From Anderseniella sp039978075 (GTDB taxonomy: Bacteria; Pseudomonadota; Alphaproteobacteria; Rhizobiales; Aestuariivirgaceae), in the NCBI GenBank assembly GCA_039978075.1, contig JBDWCA010000014.1, positions 153,206-217,205 on the forward strand: 64,000 nucleotides of DNA. The letters run 5' to 3'. Numbering within the stretch: the stretch's first letter is position 1; each line of letters begins with the position of its first letter. Shown one piece after another: positions 17,438-27,086 of the stretch. Made by a program: the position numbers and the translations under genes. The notes beneath the pieces were generated by a model that ran no database searches, was not told where the DNA came from, and saw only the letters and a list, made by a program, of their open reading frames with translations.

Positions 17438-19253
17438 TCGGCGCGCAGGCTGTTTCCAGCCACGCCCTGTCCTCGTCACCGTCCAGCCGTGGTGCGATTT
17501 TTTTCACAACCTGCACATGGTAGTCGTTGAGCCAGGCCAGTTCGGCATCGGTCATGATGGCAGGCTCTACAAGATTGCGGTCTATGGGGGTGAAGGTCAG
17601 TGTCTCAAACCAGTGCATGGGACGCTCGCCGCCATCGATGGTCTTAGCCTCGCGCACCACGAGAAGGTTCTCAATGCGGATGCCGTACTCACCGGCTTTG
17701 TAGTATCCGGGTTCGTTGGACATGATCATGCCCGGTTGCAGTACGGTTCTGTCGGCCTTTGAAAAGCGCTGCGGGCCTTCATGTACCGACAGGTAGCTGC
17801 CGACCCCGTGGCCGGTGCCGTGATCAAAGTCCAGACCTGCCTCCCACAGCGGTGCCCGGGCTATCGGATCAAGTTGGCCGCCTGTTGTGCCTGTTGGAAA
17901 TCTTGTGCGGGACAGGTTGATCATGCCGCGCAATACACGGGTGAAACGGTCCTTCATTTCATCTGTCGGCGTGCCGATGATAATCGTGCGGGTGATATCA
18001 GTGGTGCCGTCCACATACTGCGCGCCGGAATCCACCAGATAAATACGGTCCATTTCCACCGGCAGATTGCTGGTTTCCGATACCCTGTAATGGGGAATGG
18101 CTGCATGTGGTCCGGCGCCTGAAATTGTATCAAACGACAGATCGCGCAGTTCGCCGGTTTGTGTACGCAGGGCTTCCAGTTTCTGTGCCGCAGATATTTC
18201 GTCCAGCTTGCCGGCTCGTGCTGTGTCGTTCATCCAGCGCAGAAACCGCGCCATAGGGACACCGTCACGCAGGTGAGCAGCGCGTGCGCCTTCAAGCTCA
18301 GCCCGGTTCTTGGTGGCGCGCGGCAGCGTGCAGGGGCTTTCGTTGTGGATTACGGTGGCGCCGGATGTCTCCAGCGCGCGTTTGAGGGCTTCTGCTGCCC
18401 ATGGAAAATCAAGTTCCACCCTGGCTGCTGCTGTACCGAGTGCCTGCAGGACTTCTGTCATCTGCTCAGGCGGCGACAGGCGGACATTGGCCCGGACCAG
18501 TGCATCGCGGGCATCTTCGTCAATTCTGGCCGGATCCAGAAAAAGGTCTGCCGAGGCATCATCGTGAACAATGGCGAACGCCAGCACAGCAGGCGTGTGG
18601 GGAATATCGCTGCCGCGGATGTTGAAGATCCATGCAACGGCATCTGTCTGGGTCAGAACGCAGGCCGTGGCTTCGCGTTGCTGTAACCCCTCGGCAACGG
18701 AGCGCAATTTGTCTGTTCCCGAAACACCGGCAAACTGCAATGGCTGTTGTATGACCGGTTTGGCAGGCGCTGCTGGCCGGTCCTTCCAGATTGCGTCAAT
18801 CGGATTGCTGTCCAGTGCGACCAGCTCCGCACCGGCCTGGCGACATGCCTTATCAAAAAGGTCCGCGTCCCTGACGGTGAGCAGCCACGGGTCAAATCCG
18901 AGTTTGCCGCCCTTTGATATGTTCTGTCTCACCCAGGCGTGGGGAGATTCGGCCGGCACCTGCAACGCCGTTATGAGATCCAGGTCGATTTGCTCGCGCA
19001 CCTGCAGCGTGTAGCGCCCGTCAATGAAGATCGCTGCTGTCGATTTCAGAAACACGGCACTGCCGGCGGAACCGGAAAATCCGGTCAGCCAGTTCAGGCG
19101 GTCGGCACAAGCCGGGACATATTCGCCCTGATATTGATCGGCTCGCGGGACAACAAGACCGTCGATGCCCAGGGCGTCGAACCGGGCCCGAAGGTCTGCA
19201 ATGCGTGCTGGTGTGAGGTGGCGCTGATTGGTGTCTGCAAAATCCTGGAACAT
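17427..19253 (-). CDS. Xaa-Pro aminopeptidase (aminopeptidase P family)
   Basis: A 608-residue metallopeptidase that removes N-terminal residues preceding proline. Length fits the three-domain type, with two creatinase-like N-terminal domains and a C-terminal pita-bread catalytic domain. Metal-binding positions are visible: the two Asp of YLVDSGAQYVDGTTDITRT, the His of DHGTGHGVGSYL and the Glu of NEPGYY. It is likely cytoplasmic, as no signal peptide is seen. The gene is monocistronic and overlaps azlD copy 2 tail to tail. Confidence 0.94.
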   Translation of the reverse strand: MFQDFADTNQRHLTPARIADLRARFDALGIDGLVVPRADQYQGEYVPACADRLNWLTGFSGSAGSAVFLKSTAAIFIDGRYTLQVREQIDLDLITALQVPAESPHAWVRQNISKGGKLGFDPWLLTVRDADLFDKACRQAGAELVALDSNPIDAIWKDRPAAPAKPVIQQPLQFAGVSGTDKLRSVAEGLQQREATACVLTQTDAVAWIFNIRGSDIPHTPAVLAFAIVHDDASADLFLDPARIDEDARDALVRANVRLSPPEQMTEVLQALGTAAARVELDFPWAAEALKRALETSGATVIHNESPCTLPRATKNRAELEGARAAHLRDGVPMARFLRWMNDTARAGKLDEISAAQKLEALRTQTGELRDLSFDTISGAGPHAAIPHYRVSETSNLPVEMDRIYLVDSGAQYVDGTTDITRTIIIGTPTDEMKDRFTRVLRGMINLSRTRFPTGTTGGQLDPIARAPLWEAGLDFDHGTGHGVGSYLSVHEGPQRFSKADRTVLQPGMIMSNEPGYYKAGEYGIRIENLLVVREAKTIDGGERPMHWFETLTFTPIDRNLVEPAIMTDAELAWLNDYHVQVVKKIAPRLDGDEDRAWLETACAPISR

Positions 19254-19704
19254 CGCAGCAGACTAACGGAGACTGTGCCTGTCGGCAATGCATTGCCAGC
19301 ATTGATTCCGACGCATTAGATATTTGTGCGACGCAATATTATTAAAAATGTGGCGATGCAGTCAGTGCCTTGTTTGCAAGCAAGTGGGCACTTTTGTCGC
19401 ACCATTGCGAGGTGAGTTGATTTATTAACTACAGGAAAGGTGATTCAGGTAAACCATTATTTCTTTAAATTATTGATATATAATGATTTTATTGGATTTT
19501 TTGGAAGTGTTAACGAGCCGTTTATTTCGATATGCACAGCGCGCATATCAGAGATATCAAAACGTCTCTGGTAAAAAATCGTGCACTCAACATATACGGA
19601 ACGTACGAATTGTGCGGCGCAAAAAAATAGCGTTGCGCAGTAATGTGAACCGCTCCGGATTTGGGACAGAAAAATCCGGGCCTAGTTGAAAATGGAGAAA
19701 TGAA
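19254..19704. other. 451-base AT-rich intergenic region before the DUF1127 gene
   Basis: No convincing protein-coding gene is present. The region is clearly more AT-rich than its surroundings and must hold the promoters of both flanking divergent genes. Two dyads stand out: CTTGTTTGCAAGCAAG (19369-19384) and CAGAGA ... TCTCTG (19549-19570). A long 5' leader or an unannotated small RNA is possible; neither is demonstrated. Confidence 0.4.
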
Positions 19705-19914
19705 ATGGTCGTCGTCGTTGCAAACCGTGCAGTCGAAATGCGCGATGGTGCCAGTCTCGACTTTGTTGGGCAGCTGAGCCGCCTCGCGAACAATGTCAAA
19801 ACTTACGCACATCGCCGCCGCGTTCAACAGCGTCTTGAAAGTCTGGACGACAGAATGCTTGCAGACATTGGTATCGAGCGTCATGAAATCCAGGCACACG
19901 TCTGGGGCCGCTAA
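19705..19914 (+). CDS. DUF1127 domain-containing small protein
   Basis: A 69-residue basic protein with the conserved DUF1127 core LxxLDDRMLADIGIERHEI at about residues 44-62. Small DUF1127 proteins of alphaproteobacteria are often stress-induced and some have been linked to RNA turnover or phosphate and carbon responses; the role here is unknown. GGAG lies 7 bases before the ATG. It is monocistronic with a strong terminator. Confidence 0.88.
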   Translation: MVVVVANRAVEMRDGASLDFVGQLSRLANNVKTYAHRRRVQQRLESLDDRMLADIGIERHEIQAHVWGR

Positions 19915-19955
19915 CCGACAAAGCGCTTTCGGCTCTTTTTCAAAATGAGTATCAG

Positions 19956-19988
19956 GAGGGATGGTTCAGGCCATCCCTCTTTGTTTTT
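19956..19988 (+). terminator. Rho-independent terminator of the DUF1127 gene
   Basis: A perfect 9-bp stem GAGGGATGG/CCATCCCTC (19956-19964 and 19971-19979) with a 6-base loop is followed by TTTGTTTTT. It overlaps the 3' end of the convergent prmA gene. Confidence 0.8.
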
Positions 19989-20859
19989 GCGCAAGCGTGA
20001 GTGTCGCCCAGTTGTCATCAAGCAGCGTATCGGTAACGCTCAGGCCCTGGGCGAGATAGGCTGCGCGTACCATGCGGACCTGATCATTGGTCAGGCCGGA
20101 CAGGATCAGCCTGCCATCTGCGCTGAGCGCCCTGGCAATGGACGGTGCCAGTGACACCAGGGGTCTGGCCAGAATATTCGCCAGTATCAGGTCGTAGGGG
20201 CTGTGTGCGGTGATTGCCGGATGATCGAGCCCGGCCGCAGTGACGCACCGCATCAGGTGAGCGGTGCCATTCAAGCGGGCATTATCCCTGGTGACTGTGA
20301 CGGCATCTTCGTCAATATCACTGGCAATGGCTGTGATGCCGGTCAACTTGCAGGCCGCAATGGCCAGAACACCGGAACCGCACCCCAAATCCAGGCAGTT
20401 TTTCGGTTTGTGAGACTTCAACACCTTCTGAAGGGCAAGCAGGCACCCACGCGTGGTGTTGTGGTGGCCCGTTCCGAAGGCCAGACCGGCGTCGATTTCT
20501 ATATTGATGCTTCCAGCCGGGCGCAGGTGGCGATCATGGTTGCCGTGCACAAACAGACGTCCGGCAACGACCGGTGCCAGACCGGCAAGGCTTTCGCGCA
20601 CCCAGTCCTTTTGCGCCATGGCAGCGATGGTCAGCCCGGCATTGTCGAGACCGGCGCGTTGCAGGGCATCTTCAATTTCGGTACTTGCAGGTTCATCCAC
20701 GTAGATAGCCTCAACCCGCCACAGATCCCGGGCCTCGTCGGTCTCAACCATGGAGACCGCAACTGCCTCTGGCCATGGGCATGCTTCCAGCACATCTGAC
20801 AGTTCGGTTGCCGTCTGTCTGGCAAGGCCGGGTGATGAGAGGATGAATTGCTGGCTCAT
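19966..20859 (-). CDS. prmA: Ribosomal protein L11 methyltransferase
   Basis: A 297-residue SAM-dependent methyltransferase that methylates ribosomal protein L11. The SAM-binding motif LDLGCGSGVLAIAA lies at about residues 154-167, the post-motif DIDEDAV follows, and the family motif DLILANILARPLV is present. The upstream FGTGHHNTTRGCL block is typical of PrmA. The ATG overlaps the stop of the small cytochrome gene by 4 bases (ATGA), so the two are co-translated. Confidence 0.95.
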   Translation of the reverse strand: MSQQFILSSPGLARQTATELSDVLEACPWPEAVAVSMVETDEARDLWRVEAIYVDEPASTEIEDALQRAGLDNAGLTIAAMAQKDWVRESLAGLAPVVAGRLFVHGNHDRHLRPAGSINIEIDAGLAFGTGHHNTTRGCLLALQKVLKSHKPKNCLDLGCGSGVLAIAACKLTGITAIASDIDEDAVTVTRDNARLNGTAHLMRCVTAAGLDHPAITAHSPYDLILANILARPLVSLAPSIARALSADGRLILSGLTNDQVRMVRAAYLAQGLSVTDTLLDDNWATLTLAQKQRGMA

Positions 20860-21227
20860 TTACGAAGTTCCTGCGCGAGTAGGTCGACATAGGCCATCAG
20901 ATGATCCAGGTCGTCAACCGCGATGATAACGGGCGTTATGCCGAGGGGGAATTCAGGTCTGGTGCGGAATTCCCGGATGATCACGAAACTCGGATGTGGG
21001 CGCAGGGCGTAGAAAACCTCGAACTTGTGCCGCCAGTCCGTCGCCTTGGATTGTATCATCGCCTTGATGGACGGCGATATGCCGATTCCCATATTGTTCT
21101 GGCCGGGGATGACATGGCATCGTCGGCAATGCTCGATGGCGACATCTTCGCCTTTCTTGGCATCGCCAGCATGGCACGTGGCAAAGCCAGCGAACAGGAA
21201 CACAATTGTCAGCGCAGCACGGAGCAT
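20856..21227 (-). CDS. Small periplasmic c-type cytochrome
   Basis: A 123-residue exported protein with a signal peptide (cleavage near CHAGDA, about residue 20) and one heme c attachment motif CRRCH at about residues 34-38. The remainder does not clearly match a named cytochrome c class, and the distal axial ligand is not obvious. The coupling to prmA looks incidental to function. An electron-transfer role is inferred from the heme motif only. Confidence 0.78.
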   Translation of the reverse strand: MLRAALTIVFLFAGFATCHAGDAKKGEDVAIEHCRRCHVIPGQNNMGIGISPSIKAMIQSKATDWRHKFEVFYALRPHPSFVIIREFRTRPEFPLGITPVIIAVDDLDHLMAYVDLLAQELRK

Positions 21228-21235
21228 GAAATCAT

Positions 21236-22339
21236 TTAGCGCCAGGTGACGGGCAAGTCGAGACCTGCAAGCCCCTTCAGCGCCCTTCGTCTTATGGGGC
21301 CGATTGACATTGCAAGCGGTGCGAGATGCCGGATCACCAGGTTTGTCAGGATCCCGCGTCTTGTCATGCCTCTGGTATTGCCACGGGTCTGACGCAGCAC
21401 GGCCTCACCGGCGGCATGCCTGAGGCTTGTGTACTGATCCTGATTTCCCTCCGCCAGCAGGCGCGCCAGTGTGGCGGCGTCGGCCATGCCCAAATTCATG
21501 CCCATACCGCCGGCCGGAGAATGAATGTGAGCGGCATCTCCTGCCAGATACACACAATCACGCTGATAGGTTTCCACCTGCCGGTAGCTGACGCCGAACG
21601 TCGAGGTCCAGCCGACCTTGCTGATTTTGGCACCATGCGGATAGGCATCCAGCACCTGTTCGCGGTTGCTGACCAGACGGCCAAAACCTTCTCCCATGGG
21701 GATGAAGCCAACCACTCCGTCATCCAGCAGTTCGACCACGGCTGTATCATACGGCCAGGGCCAGTCAGCCAGCGTGATGTCCGCCAGGCCAAACTGCTGC
21801 GGCTCGCTTTCACCGTCAAAGCTGATACCGGCCTGTTTGCGTACAATCGAACGGGAGCCGTCTGCACCGATGATGGCGCGGGCTTCAAACTGCTGCTGCT
21901 TGCCATCTCTCATCAGTGTCGCCGTTGCCCCGGCCGGGTGGCAGGAGAAGCTCTCCAGGCGGGTGCCGTAGTCCAGTTGGACACCGGTCTCGGCCAGGGC
22001 GTCTGCCAGTATCTGCTCGGTTTGTGACTGGGCCAGCGACAGGATGAAATTGTAGCGATGAGGGATGTCGGACAGCGGGACGGAGAGAATGACGCGACCT
22101 TTTTCATGCACCACTAAATTGCGAACCTTGTGGCCGGCCGCCAGCAGGCGCCCGGTGACGCCGGATGCTTCCAACATGTCCAGTGTCGGTGCGTGAATGG
22201 CAAGAGCCCTGCTTTCCGGGCTGGGGGCAAAATCATCGTCAATGATGTGGACCGGCAGATCACGGCGCGACATCTCCAGCGCGGCGGTCAATCCGACCGG
22301 GCCGCCGCCAACAATCAGGTATGGATCAATGTTCGTCAT
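21236..22339 (-). CDS. FAD-dependent aromatic monooxygenase family protein (UbiH/PHBH-like)
   Basis: A 367-residue class A flavoprotein monooxygenase. The N-terminal GGGPVGL dinucleotide motif, the GADGSRSIVRKQAGI motif and the C-terminal GDAAHIHSPAGGMGMNLG motif that binds FAD ribityl phosphate are all present. The usual substrates are phenolic or quinone-like rings; the actual one is unknown. ATG 22339 is chosen because the FAD motif follows closely; GGAG is only a few bases away, and ATG 22348 is an alternative. It lies 8 bases downstream of the cytochrome gene's stop side and faces the divergent secreted-protein gene. Confidence 0.85.
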   Translation of the reverse strand: MTNIDPYLIVGGGPVGLTAALEMSRRDLPVHIIDDDFAPSPESRALAIHAPTLDMLEASGVTGRLLAAGHKVRNLVVHEKGRVILSVPLSDIPHRYNFILSLAQSQTEQILADALAETGVQLDYGTRLESFSCHPAGATATLMRDGKQQQFEARAIIGADGSRSIVRKQAGISFDGESEPQQFGLADITLADWPWPYDTAVVELLDDGVVGFIPMGEGFGRLVSNREQVLDAYPHGAKISKVGWTSTFGVSYRQVETYQRDCVYLAGDAAHIHSPAGGMGMNLGMADAATLARLLAEGNQDQYTSLRHAAGEAVLRQTRGNTRGMTRRGILTNLVIRHLAPLAMSIGPIRRRALKGLAGLDLPVTWR

Positions 22340-22471
22340 GAGCTCCATCCTAGAATGACTGAGTGCAATGCTCAAAAATGTATCTTTATGCACAGATGCC
22401 GCCAAATCGCCTTGAACACCTGCGAGGAATCAGCCGAAGTGAGATGCATATGTGTTGGTGGGGATATTGAC

Positions 22472-22870
22472 ATGGCTACTATGAAAAATCTGATTTTTGG
22501 ATTGGTGTTGACCGGCCTGATCGCTGTTCAACCGCTATCGCCTGCTAATGCAGCTGGCACAGAAGGTACTGTCTACGATCCACAGATTCTTGTGCGGATG
22601 AAGTTCAGTGGCAAGCAACTCGCCACGGTCAAGAAGATACTCGACCAGTCCGAGGTGCGTATCGTCAAGGTGTTTGCGAAGTACAAGATAAACCCCAGGG
22701 CAAAGCCGGTTTTTGACCAGTTGCGGGCGGCGTCCACAGAGCTTCAGGCCATCGAGTCGTGGGAGAAAAAAGAGATGAAGCGGGTTCTGAGCAAGAGCCA
22801 GTATGCTGATTATCTCGAGATTCAGCAGGCGACAACCGCCGCAGTGATCAAGGCCACACGCGACGATTGA
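22472..22870 (+). CDS. Small secreted protein of unknown function
   Basis: A 132-residue protein with a clear signal peptide (MATMKNLIFGLVLTG ... ANAAG, cleavage near residue 28). The mature part is predicted helical and Lys-rich, with paired blocks around KKILDQSEVRIVKVFAKY and EKKEMKRVLSKSQYADYLEIQQ. The helical periplasmic style recalls Spy/CpxP-like or heavy-metal-sensor proteins, but no LTxxQ motif is seen. ATG 22472 is chosen because the signal peptide begins there; ATG 22481 is possible. Confidence 0.65.
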   Translation: MATMKNLIFGLVLTGLIAVQPLSPANAAGTEGTVYDPQILVRMKFSGKQLATVKKILDQSEVRIVKVFAKYKINPRAKPVFDQLRAASTELQAIESWEKKEMKRVLSKSQYADYLEIQQATTAAVIKATRDD

Positions 22871-22934
22871 CTGGTTTTCTTGTTTTTGTCGAACAGCTTT
22901 ACTCGCTGACTGCGTCAGTTCGTGCCGTTCTTGA

Positions 22935-23363
22935 TTAACAAGACGCCCTGAGCGGTACCCAGCGTGAGCCTTTCTTGCCCGAATGGGTGACGACAGCCCG
23001 ATACTTTGTGTTGATCGGTGTCTGCACGTTGAACGATTTTGAGTAAGACGCACGATACTCATTCCCGTACTTCTTGGTTTGAACGGTGTAGGGCCCCGAT
23101 ACCTGACCTTTGTTGCGGACCAGCAGGAACGTGATCTTTCCCTTCTTGTTGGCGCGGAAAAATACCGACAGTTTTGCCAGACCCGGGCAGACATTGCCGG
23201 CAGGCGACTTGATCGCCAGGGTCACGTTCTTGACCTTCATCTTGACTGCGTTGGGATTGTTGACCAGGCCACCGTTTCCGGCATAGGCAGTTGAGGCGGT
23301 GACGGCTGTTGCAAGACCGAGGACGGCGGCAATGCCGGTGTAAATGAGGGTGCGACGGTTCAT
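22935..23363 (-). CDS. Small secreted protein of unknown function
   Basis: A 142-residue exported protein with a signal peptide ending near AYAGNG (about residue 29). The mature part is basic, beta-rich in appearance, and has two cysteines (CPG and the C-terminal residue), which could form a disulfide. I do not recognise a family. AAGGA lies about 8 bases before the ATG. It converges with the other small secreted gene at 22472-22870. Confidence 0.65.
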   Translation of the reverse strand: MNRRTLIYTGIAAVLGLATAVTASTAYAGNGGLVNNPNAVKMKVKNVTLAIKSPAGNVCPGLAKLSVFFRANKKGKITFLLVRNKGQVSGPYTVQTKKYGNEYRASYSKSFNVQTPINTKYRAVVTHSGKKGSRWVPLRASC

Positions 23364-23464
23364 TGTTCTTATTCCTTCAAGGGGGGTAGTCCGTTTAACT
23401 TGAAGGCAGGTGTAGCCAACGGGGTTTGAGTGCAGCCTGAATAGCCTGTTCATCTGGGGTTCAT

Positions 23465-23640
23465 TTATGCCGCTCACGCCGGTCTCACTTCGTTCGACGG
23501 CTCCGCTGGGGCGGCCTGACCGGCCGGCGCGCGGTCGCGCTTGCCTCACGGACACGTTGTGTCCGTTCGGAATTTTCTGGTCGAACAACTTTCCTCGCTG
23601 CGCTCGGGTCGTTCTCCGCGCCATATTCTGGAGATGAGTT
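23465..23640. repeat. GC-rich palindromic intergenic segment
   Basis: This stretch contains several short inverted repeats, the clearest being ACGGACAC-GTT-GTGTCCGT (23548-23566, 8-bp perfect stem), plus GCGC-rich and GGCCGG dyads. It does not look like coding sequence. It resembles REP-like intergenic clutter seen in alphaproteobacteria; the repeated nature is not verified. Confidence 0.4.
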
Positions 23641-23641
23641 G

Positions 23642-24466
23642 TTACTTGCCCGGGATGGGGTAGGGCTGGTCATCCAGGGCCATGCGCAGCTTCAGTTCTG
23701 TTGTGCCGAACAGGGCAAGGTCGGGTACAAAGTTCTCTTTGCGCAAATGACGGACATCGTTTTTGGTCACCGGGCCGACGAACATCAGGCGGTGCGATGG
23801 CGAGTAACGCGCCAGTTTGGTGCCGAACACCTTTTGCAGCACGTAAAATGTCAGATAATGATTGTCGACCACCGCATGAATGGGTTTTGACGAGCGCCGC
23901 ACGATGTGGATCAGGTCCAGATCAAACAGCTTGTCATTGTTGACCGGGGAATGGCGTTCCGGTCCATCGGAAAACACGAAGTCATAGGCACGAATGGGGA
24001 TATCTGCATATTGCACGCCCCGGAACAGCTTGTAGTAGCCGTCAACCTTGGGCGAGTGGACGATCTGCACTACGTGCGCGACCTCCTGCGGCAGGGCCTG
24101 CAAGGCGGTTTCCGTCCAGCCTTCATGCTCCTCCATTGACGTGATACGGCCAAGCGGTGCGCCTTCGGCAGCGTTTTCGATCAGCGCCTGCGCCATGACA
24201 ACCGTGGTGAAGCCGGTGCCAAACTCCAGCACTTCCTTCGGTTTGCGGCTACGCACTTCCTCATAAAGCGTCAGGTAGTCCGACATGGAAGCGCCGGTGA
24301 CATTGGACACCTTGGCATATTCGGTGATTGCGTGGGCAAATTCAGGCCGCTTCATCAGCGTCTTTTCAGCCCGCCGGTTGCGGCGTGCAACCAGCCTCTC
24401 GATCCACCACGCGCGGGCGCGGGTAAGAGCTGGCAGGCCGGTTGTATCCAGAGGAGGTAATGGCAT
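23642..24466 (-). CDS. Class I SAM-dependent methyltransferase-like protein
   Basis: A 274-residue protein. The segment KEVLEFGTGFTTVVMAQALI at about residues 77-96 matches the glycine-rich SAM-binding motif I (E-x-G-x-G), and YDFVFSDGPE fits motif IV. I cannot name the substrate. The N-terminal 70 residues are basic and Arg-rich. The start at 24466 has GAGG a few bases upstream. It stands alone between the palindromic segment and the helicase gene. Confidence 0.65.
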   Translation of the reverse strand: MPLPPLDTTGLPALTRARAWWIERLVARRNRRAEKTLMKRPEFAHAITEYAKVSNVTGASMSDYLTLYEEVRSRKPKEVLEFGTGFTTVVMAQALIENAAEGAPLGRITSMEEHEGWTETALQALPQEVAHVVQIVHSPKVDGYYKLFRGVQYADIPIRAYDFVFSDGPERHSPVNNDKLFDLDLIHIVRRSSKPIHAVVDNHYLTFYVLQKVFGTKLARYSPSHRLMFVGPVTKNDVRHLRKENFVPDLALFGTTELKLRMALDDQPYPIPGK

Positions 24467-24694
24467 GAGATTTGTGATGGATCAGCAAGCGATTCCCGTC
24501 AAGAGGATAGTTGTGGAGCAATTGTGCCTGCAACTTCAGGATTTAACCTGTGCCCAAACCGCCGTTCCAGCGAAAGCTGTAAGCCAAATCAGGATTGAGA
24601 CAGTTTGATCCACAGTTGTGGACGCCAACCTTCGCTGGGGTGACGGAATTTACGGCGTGATGCGATTGCAGGCTTAGTTGTGGAGTTTTGGAAG

Positions 24695-27010
24695 TCACCC
24701 CCGCGTCACGAAACTGTCCAGCACCCGTTTGTCGCCGGCTGAGTCGAAGCTGATCGACAGTTTGTTACCGTCTACGTGGGTGACCGTGCCGGGACCGAAT
24801 TTCTGGTGGTGGATGCGGTCGCCTGTTTCAAACGATTCAGGCCCTGCATCTGACGCGGTCAGGCTGCCTTCAACAATGCGAGGTGTAGAGCGCAGCGCGT
24901 CTCCGTCGGCATGGCGGGCCTGGGCCCGCTTCCAGCCTGGCGTGTCATAGCCGGAATTGAACGGTTTCATCTCGTCAAAGCGCGAGCCGCCGAACTGGTC
25001 TGCACCGCCGATATTATAGCCGCCATAGCTGGACGACATGGTGTCCACCTCCACATGGGTTTCCGGCAGTTCGTCGACGAAGCGCGAGGGCAGGGCGGTC
25101 TGCCACATGGCGTGCACGCGCCGGTTCTGGGCGAATGAAATGGTCGACCGTTTGCGCGCCCTGGTGATGCCGACATAGGCCAGGCGGCGCTCTTCCTCGA
25201 GACCCGCCTTGCCGCTTTCATCCAGCGAGCGCTGATGGGGAAACAGACCTTCCTCCCAGCCGGGCAGGAATACCATGTCGAATTCCAGCCCCTTGGCGGC
25301 GTGAAGCGTCATGATGGAGGTTTTTTCCTCCTGCTCGCCGGATTGCTCAACTTCCATGACCAGGGCGATGTGCTCGAGGAAACCCTCCATGGTCTCAAAC
25401 TCGTTCATGGAGCGCACCAGTTCTTTCAGGTTCTCCAGCCGCGACGGGGCTTTCGGATCCTTGTCCTGCTGGTGCATGTCGGTGTAGCCGCTTTCATCCA
25501 GAATGATCTCGGCAACCTCGGTGTGGGAAACGGCCTGAACCGATGCCCGCCAGCGCGAGAACGACGCCAGCAGGTCGGTGAGCGATTTTCGCGCCTTGGC
25601 CGGCAACTCGTCGGTTGTCACGATATCCTGCGCGGCTCGATACAGGGACTGGCCGGATGCCCGGGCAAGATTGTGGATTTTCTGGACCGAGTTGTTACCG
25701 ATGCCGCGCTTGGGCACATTGATGATGCGCTCAAGGGCAAGGTCATTGTCCGGCGACATGGTGACTTTCAGATAGGCAAGTGCGTCACGAACCTCGGCGC
25801 GTTCATAAAACCGGGGCCCGCCAACAACCCGGTAGGGCAGGCCAAGCGTGATGAAACGGTCCTCAAACGCGCGCATCTGAAATGACGCCCTGACAAGAAT
25901 GGCGACTTCTTCCAGCGATGTGCCTGAGCGCTGGGCCTGTTCAATGTCTTCGCCGATGGCGCGGGCTTCCTCGTCACCATCCCAGTGGCCGCGCACAACG
26001 ACCTTTTCTCCGTCGTTCTGATCGGTGCGCAGGGTTTTGCCAAGGCGGCCCTCGTTGTGGGCGATAAGCCCCGACGCAGCGCCAAGAATGTGCGGTGTGG
26101 AGCGGTAGTTCGACTCAAGCCGGACGACGCCGGCACCGGGGAAATCCTTCTCAAAGCGCAGGATGTTGTCCACTTCGGCACCACGCCAGCCATAGATCGA
26201 CTGGTCATCATCGCCGACACAGCAGATGTTGCGGTGGCCCTGGGCCAGCAGGCGCAGCCACAGGTACTGCGCCACATTGGTGTCCTGGTACTCGTCCACC
26301 AGCATGTATTTGAAGCGCTTCTGGTACTCAGCCAACACATCAGGCTGTTCCTGAAACAGACGCAGGGTCTCCAGCAGCAGGTCGCCGAAGTCGACCGCAT
26401 TGAGAACTTTCAGGCGGGCCTGGTATTCAGCGTAAATCTGCGCCCCGAGGCCATTGCCGTAGGCGGCTCCTTCGCCTGCCGGTACCTTGGAGGGAACCAG
26501 CCCGCGGTTTTTCCAGCCGTCAATGTGGGCGGCAAGCTGGCGAGCCGGCCAGCGCTTTTCATCGATCTCATGCACCTGGATCAACTGTTTCAGGAGGCGG
26601 ACCTGATCATCGGTATCGAGAATGGAAAAGTCCGATTTCAGACCGACCAGTTCAGCATGGCGGCGCAGGATTTTTACCCCGATGGAATGAAAGGTGCCAA
26701 GCCAGGTCATGCCTTCGACCATGCCGCCGATAAGCCCGCCGATGCGGTTTTTCATTTCACGCGCGGCCTTGTTGGTGAAGGTCACCGCCAGGATTTCGCC
26801 GGGCCAAGCCTTGCGCATGTTGAGCAGATGGGCAAGCCGTGTGGTCAGCACCCGGGTCTTGCCGGTTCCGGCACCGGCCAGCACCAGCAATGGGCCATCC
26901 AGGGTCTCTACTGCCGCGCGCTGTTCAGGGTTCAGCGCGCGCAGATAGGGCGGCGCTGGCTGCGCGGTGGCGCGTTCAGTGATTGAGTTGTTGGCTGGGT
27001 TCGACGTCAT
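24695..27010 (-). CDS. UvrD/PcrA-family DNA helicase II
   Basis: A 771-residue superfamily 1A 3'-5' helicase for repair and replication. The Q-motif region (LNPEQRAAVE), Walker A GAGTGKTRVL, DEYQDTN motif II, GDDDQSIYGWRGA motif III, the TLHAAKGLEFDMVF motif and VGITRARK motif VI are all present. Its C-terminal about 70 residues contain FETGDRIHHQKFGPGTVTHV, the Tudor-like RNA polymerase-binding tail found in UvrD/PcrA. Confidence 0.96.
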   Translation of the reverse strand: MTSNPANNSITERATAQPAPPYLRALNPEQRAAVETLDGPLLVLAGAGTGKTRVLTTRLAHLLNMRKAWPGEILAVTFTNKAAREMKNRIGGLIGGMVEGMTWLGTFHSIGVKILRRHAELVGLKSDFSILDTDDQVRLLKQLIQVHEIDEKRWPARQLAAHIDGWKNRGLVPSKVPAGEGAAYGNGLGAQIYAEYQARLKVLNAVDFGDLLLETLRLFQEQPDVLAEYQKRFKYMLVDEYQDTNVAQYLWLRLLAQGHRNICCVGDDDQSIYGWRGAEVDNILRFEKDFPGAGVVRLESNYRSTPHILGAASGLIAHNEGRLGKTLRTDQNDGEKVVVRGHWDGDEEARAIGEDIEQAQRSGTSLEEVAILVRASFQMRAFEDRFITLGLPYRVVGGPRFYERAEVRDALAYLKVTMSPDNDLALERIINVPKRGIGNNSVQKIHNLARASGQSLYRAAQDIVTTDELPAKARKSLTDLLASFSRWRASVQAVSHTEVAEIILDESGYTDMHQQDKDPKAPSRLENLKELVRSMNEFETMEGFLEHIALVMEVEQSGEQEEKTSIMTLHAAKGLEFDMVFLPGWEEGLFPHQRSLDESGKAGLEEERRLAYVGITRARKRSTISFAQNRRVHAMWQTALPSRFVDELPETHVEVDTMSSSYGGYNIGGADQFGGSRFDEMKPFNSGYDTPGWKRAQARHADGDALRSTPRIVEGSLTASDAGPESFETGDRIHHQKFGPGTVTHVDGNKLSISFDSAGDKRVLDSFVTRG

Positions 27011-27086
27011 GGATTTTTATATAGCACCTGACGATGCATGATTCGATGGTGTAGCTGCGGGTTTTCTGATTTGATCGGACAGTGTG

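Noticed and set aside
19483..19689. 68-codon plus-strand frame in the AT-rich gap before the DUF1127 gene
   Set aside because: No family resemblance, no convincing ribosome-binding site, and composition of non-coding DNA.
25985..26986. Long plus-strand open frame opposite the helicase gene (333 codons)
   Set aside because: Shadow of a high-GC coding region; the helicase frame has all motifs and the antisense peptide has no recognisable domain.
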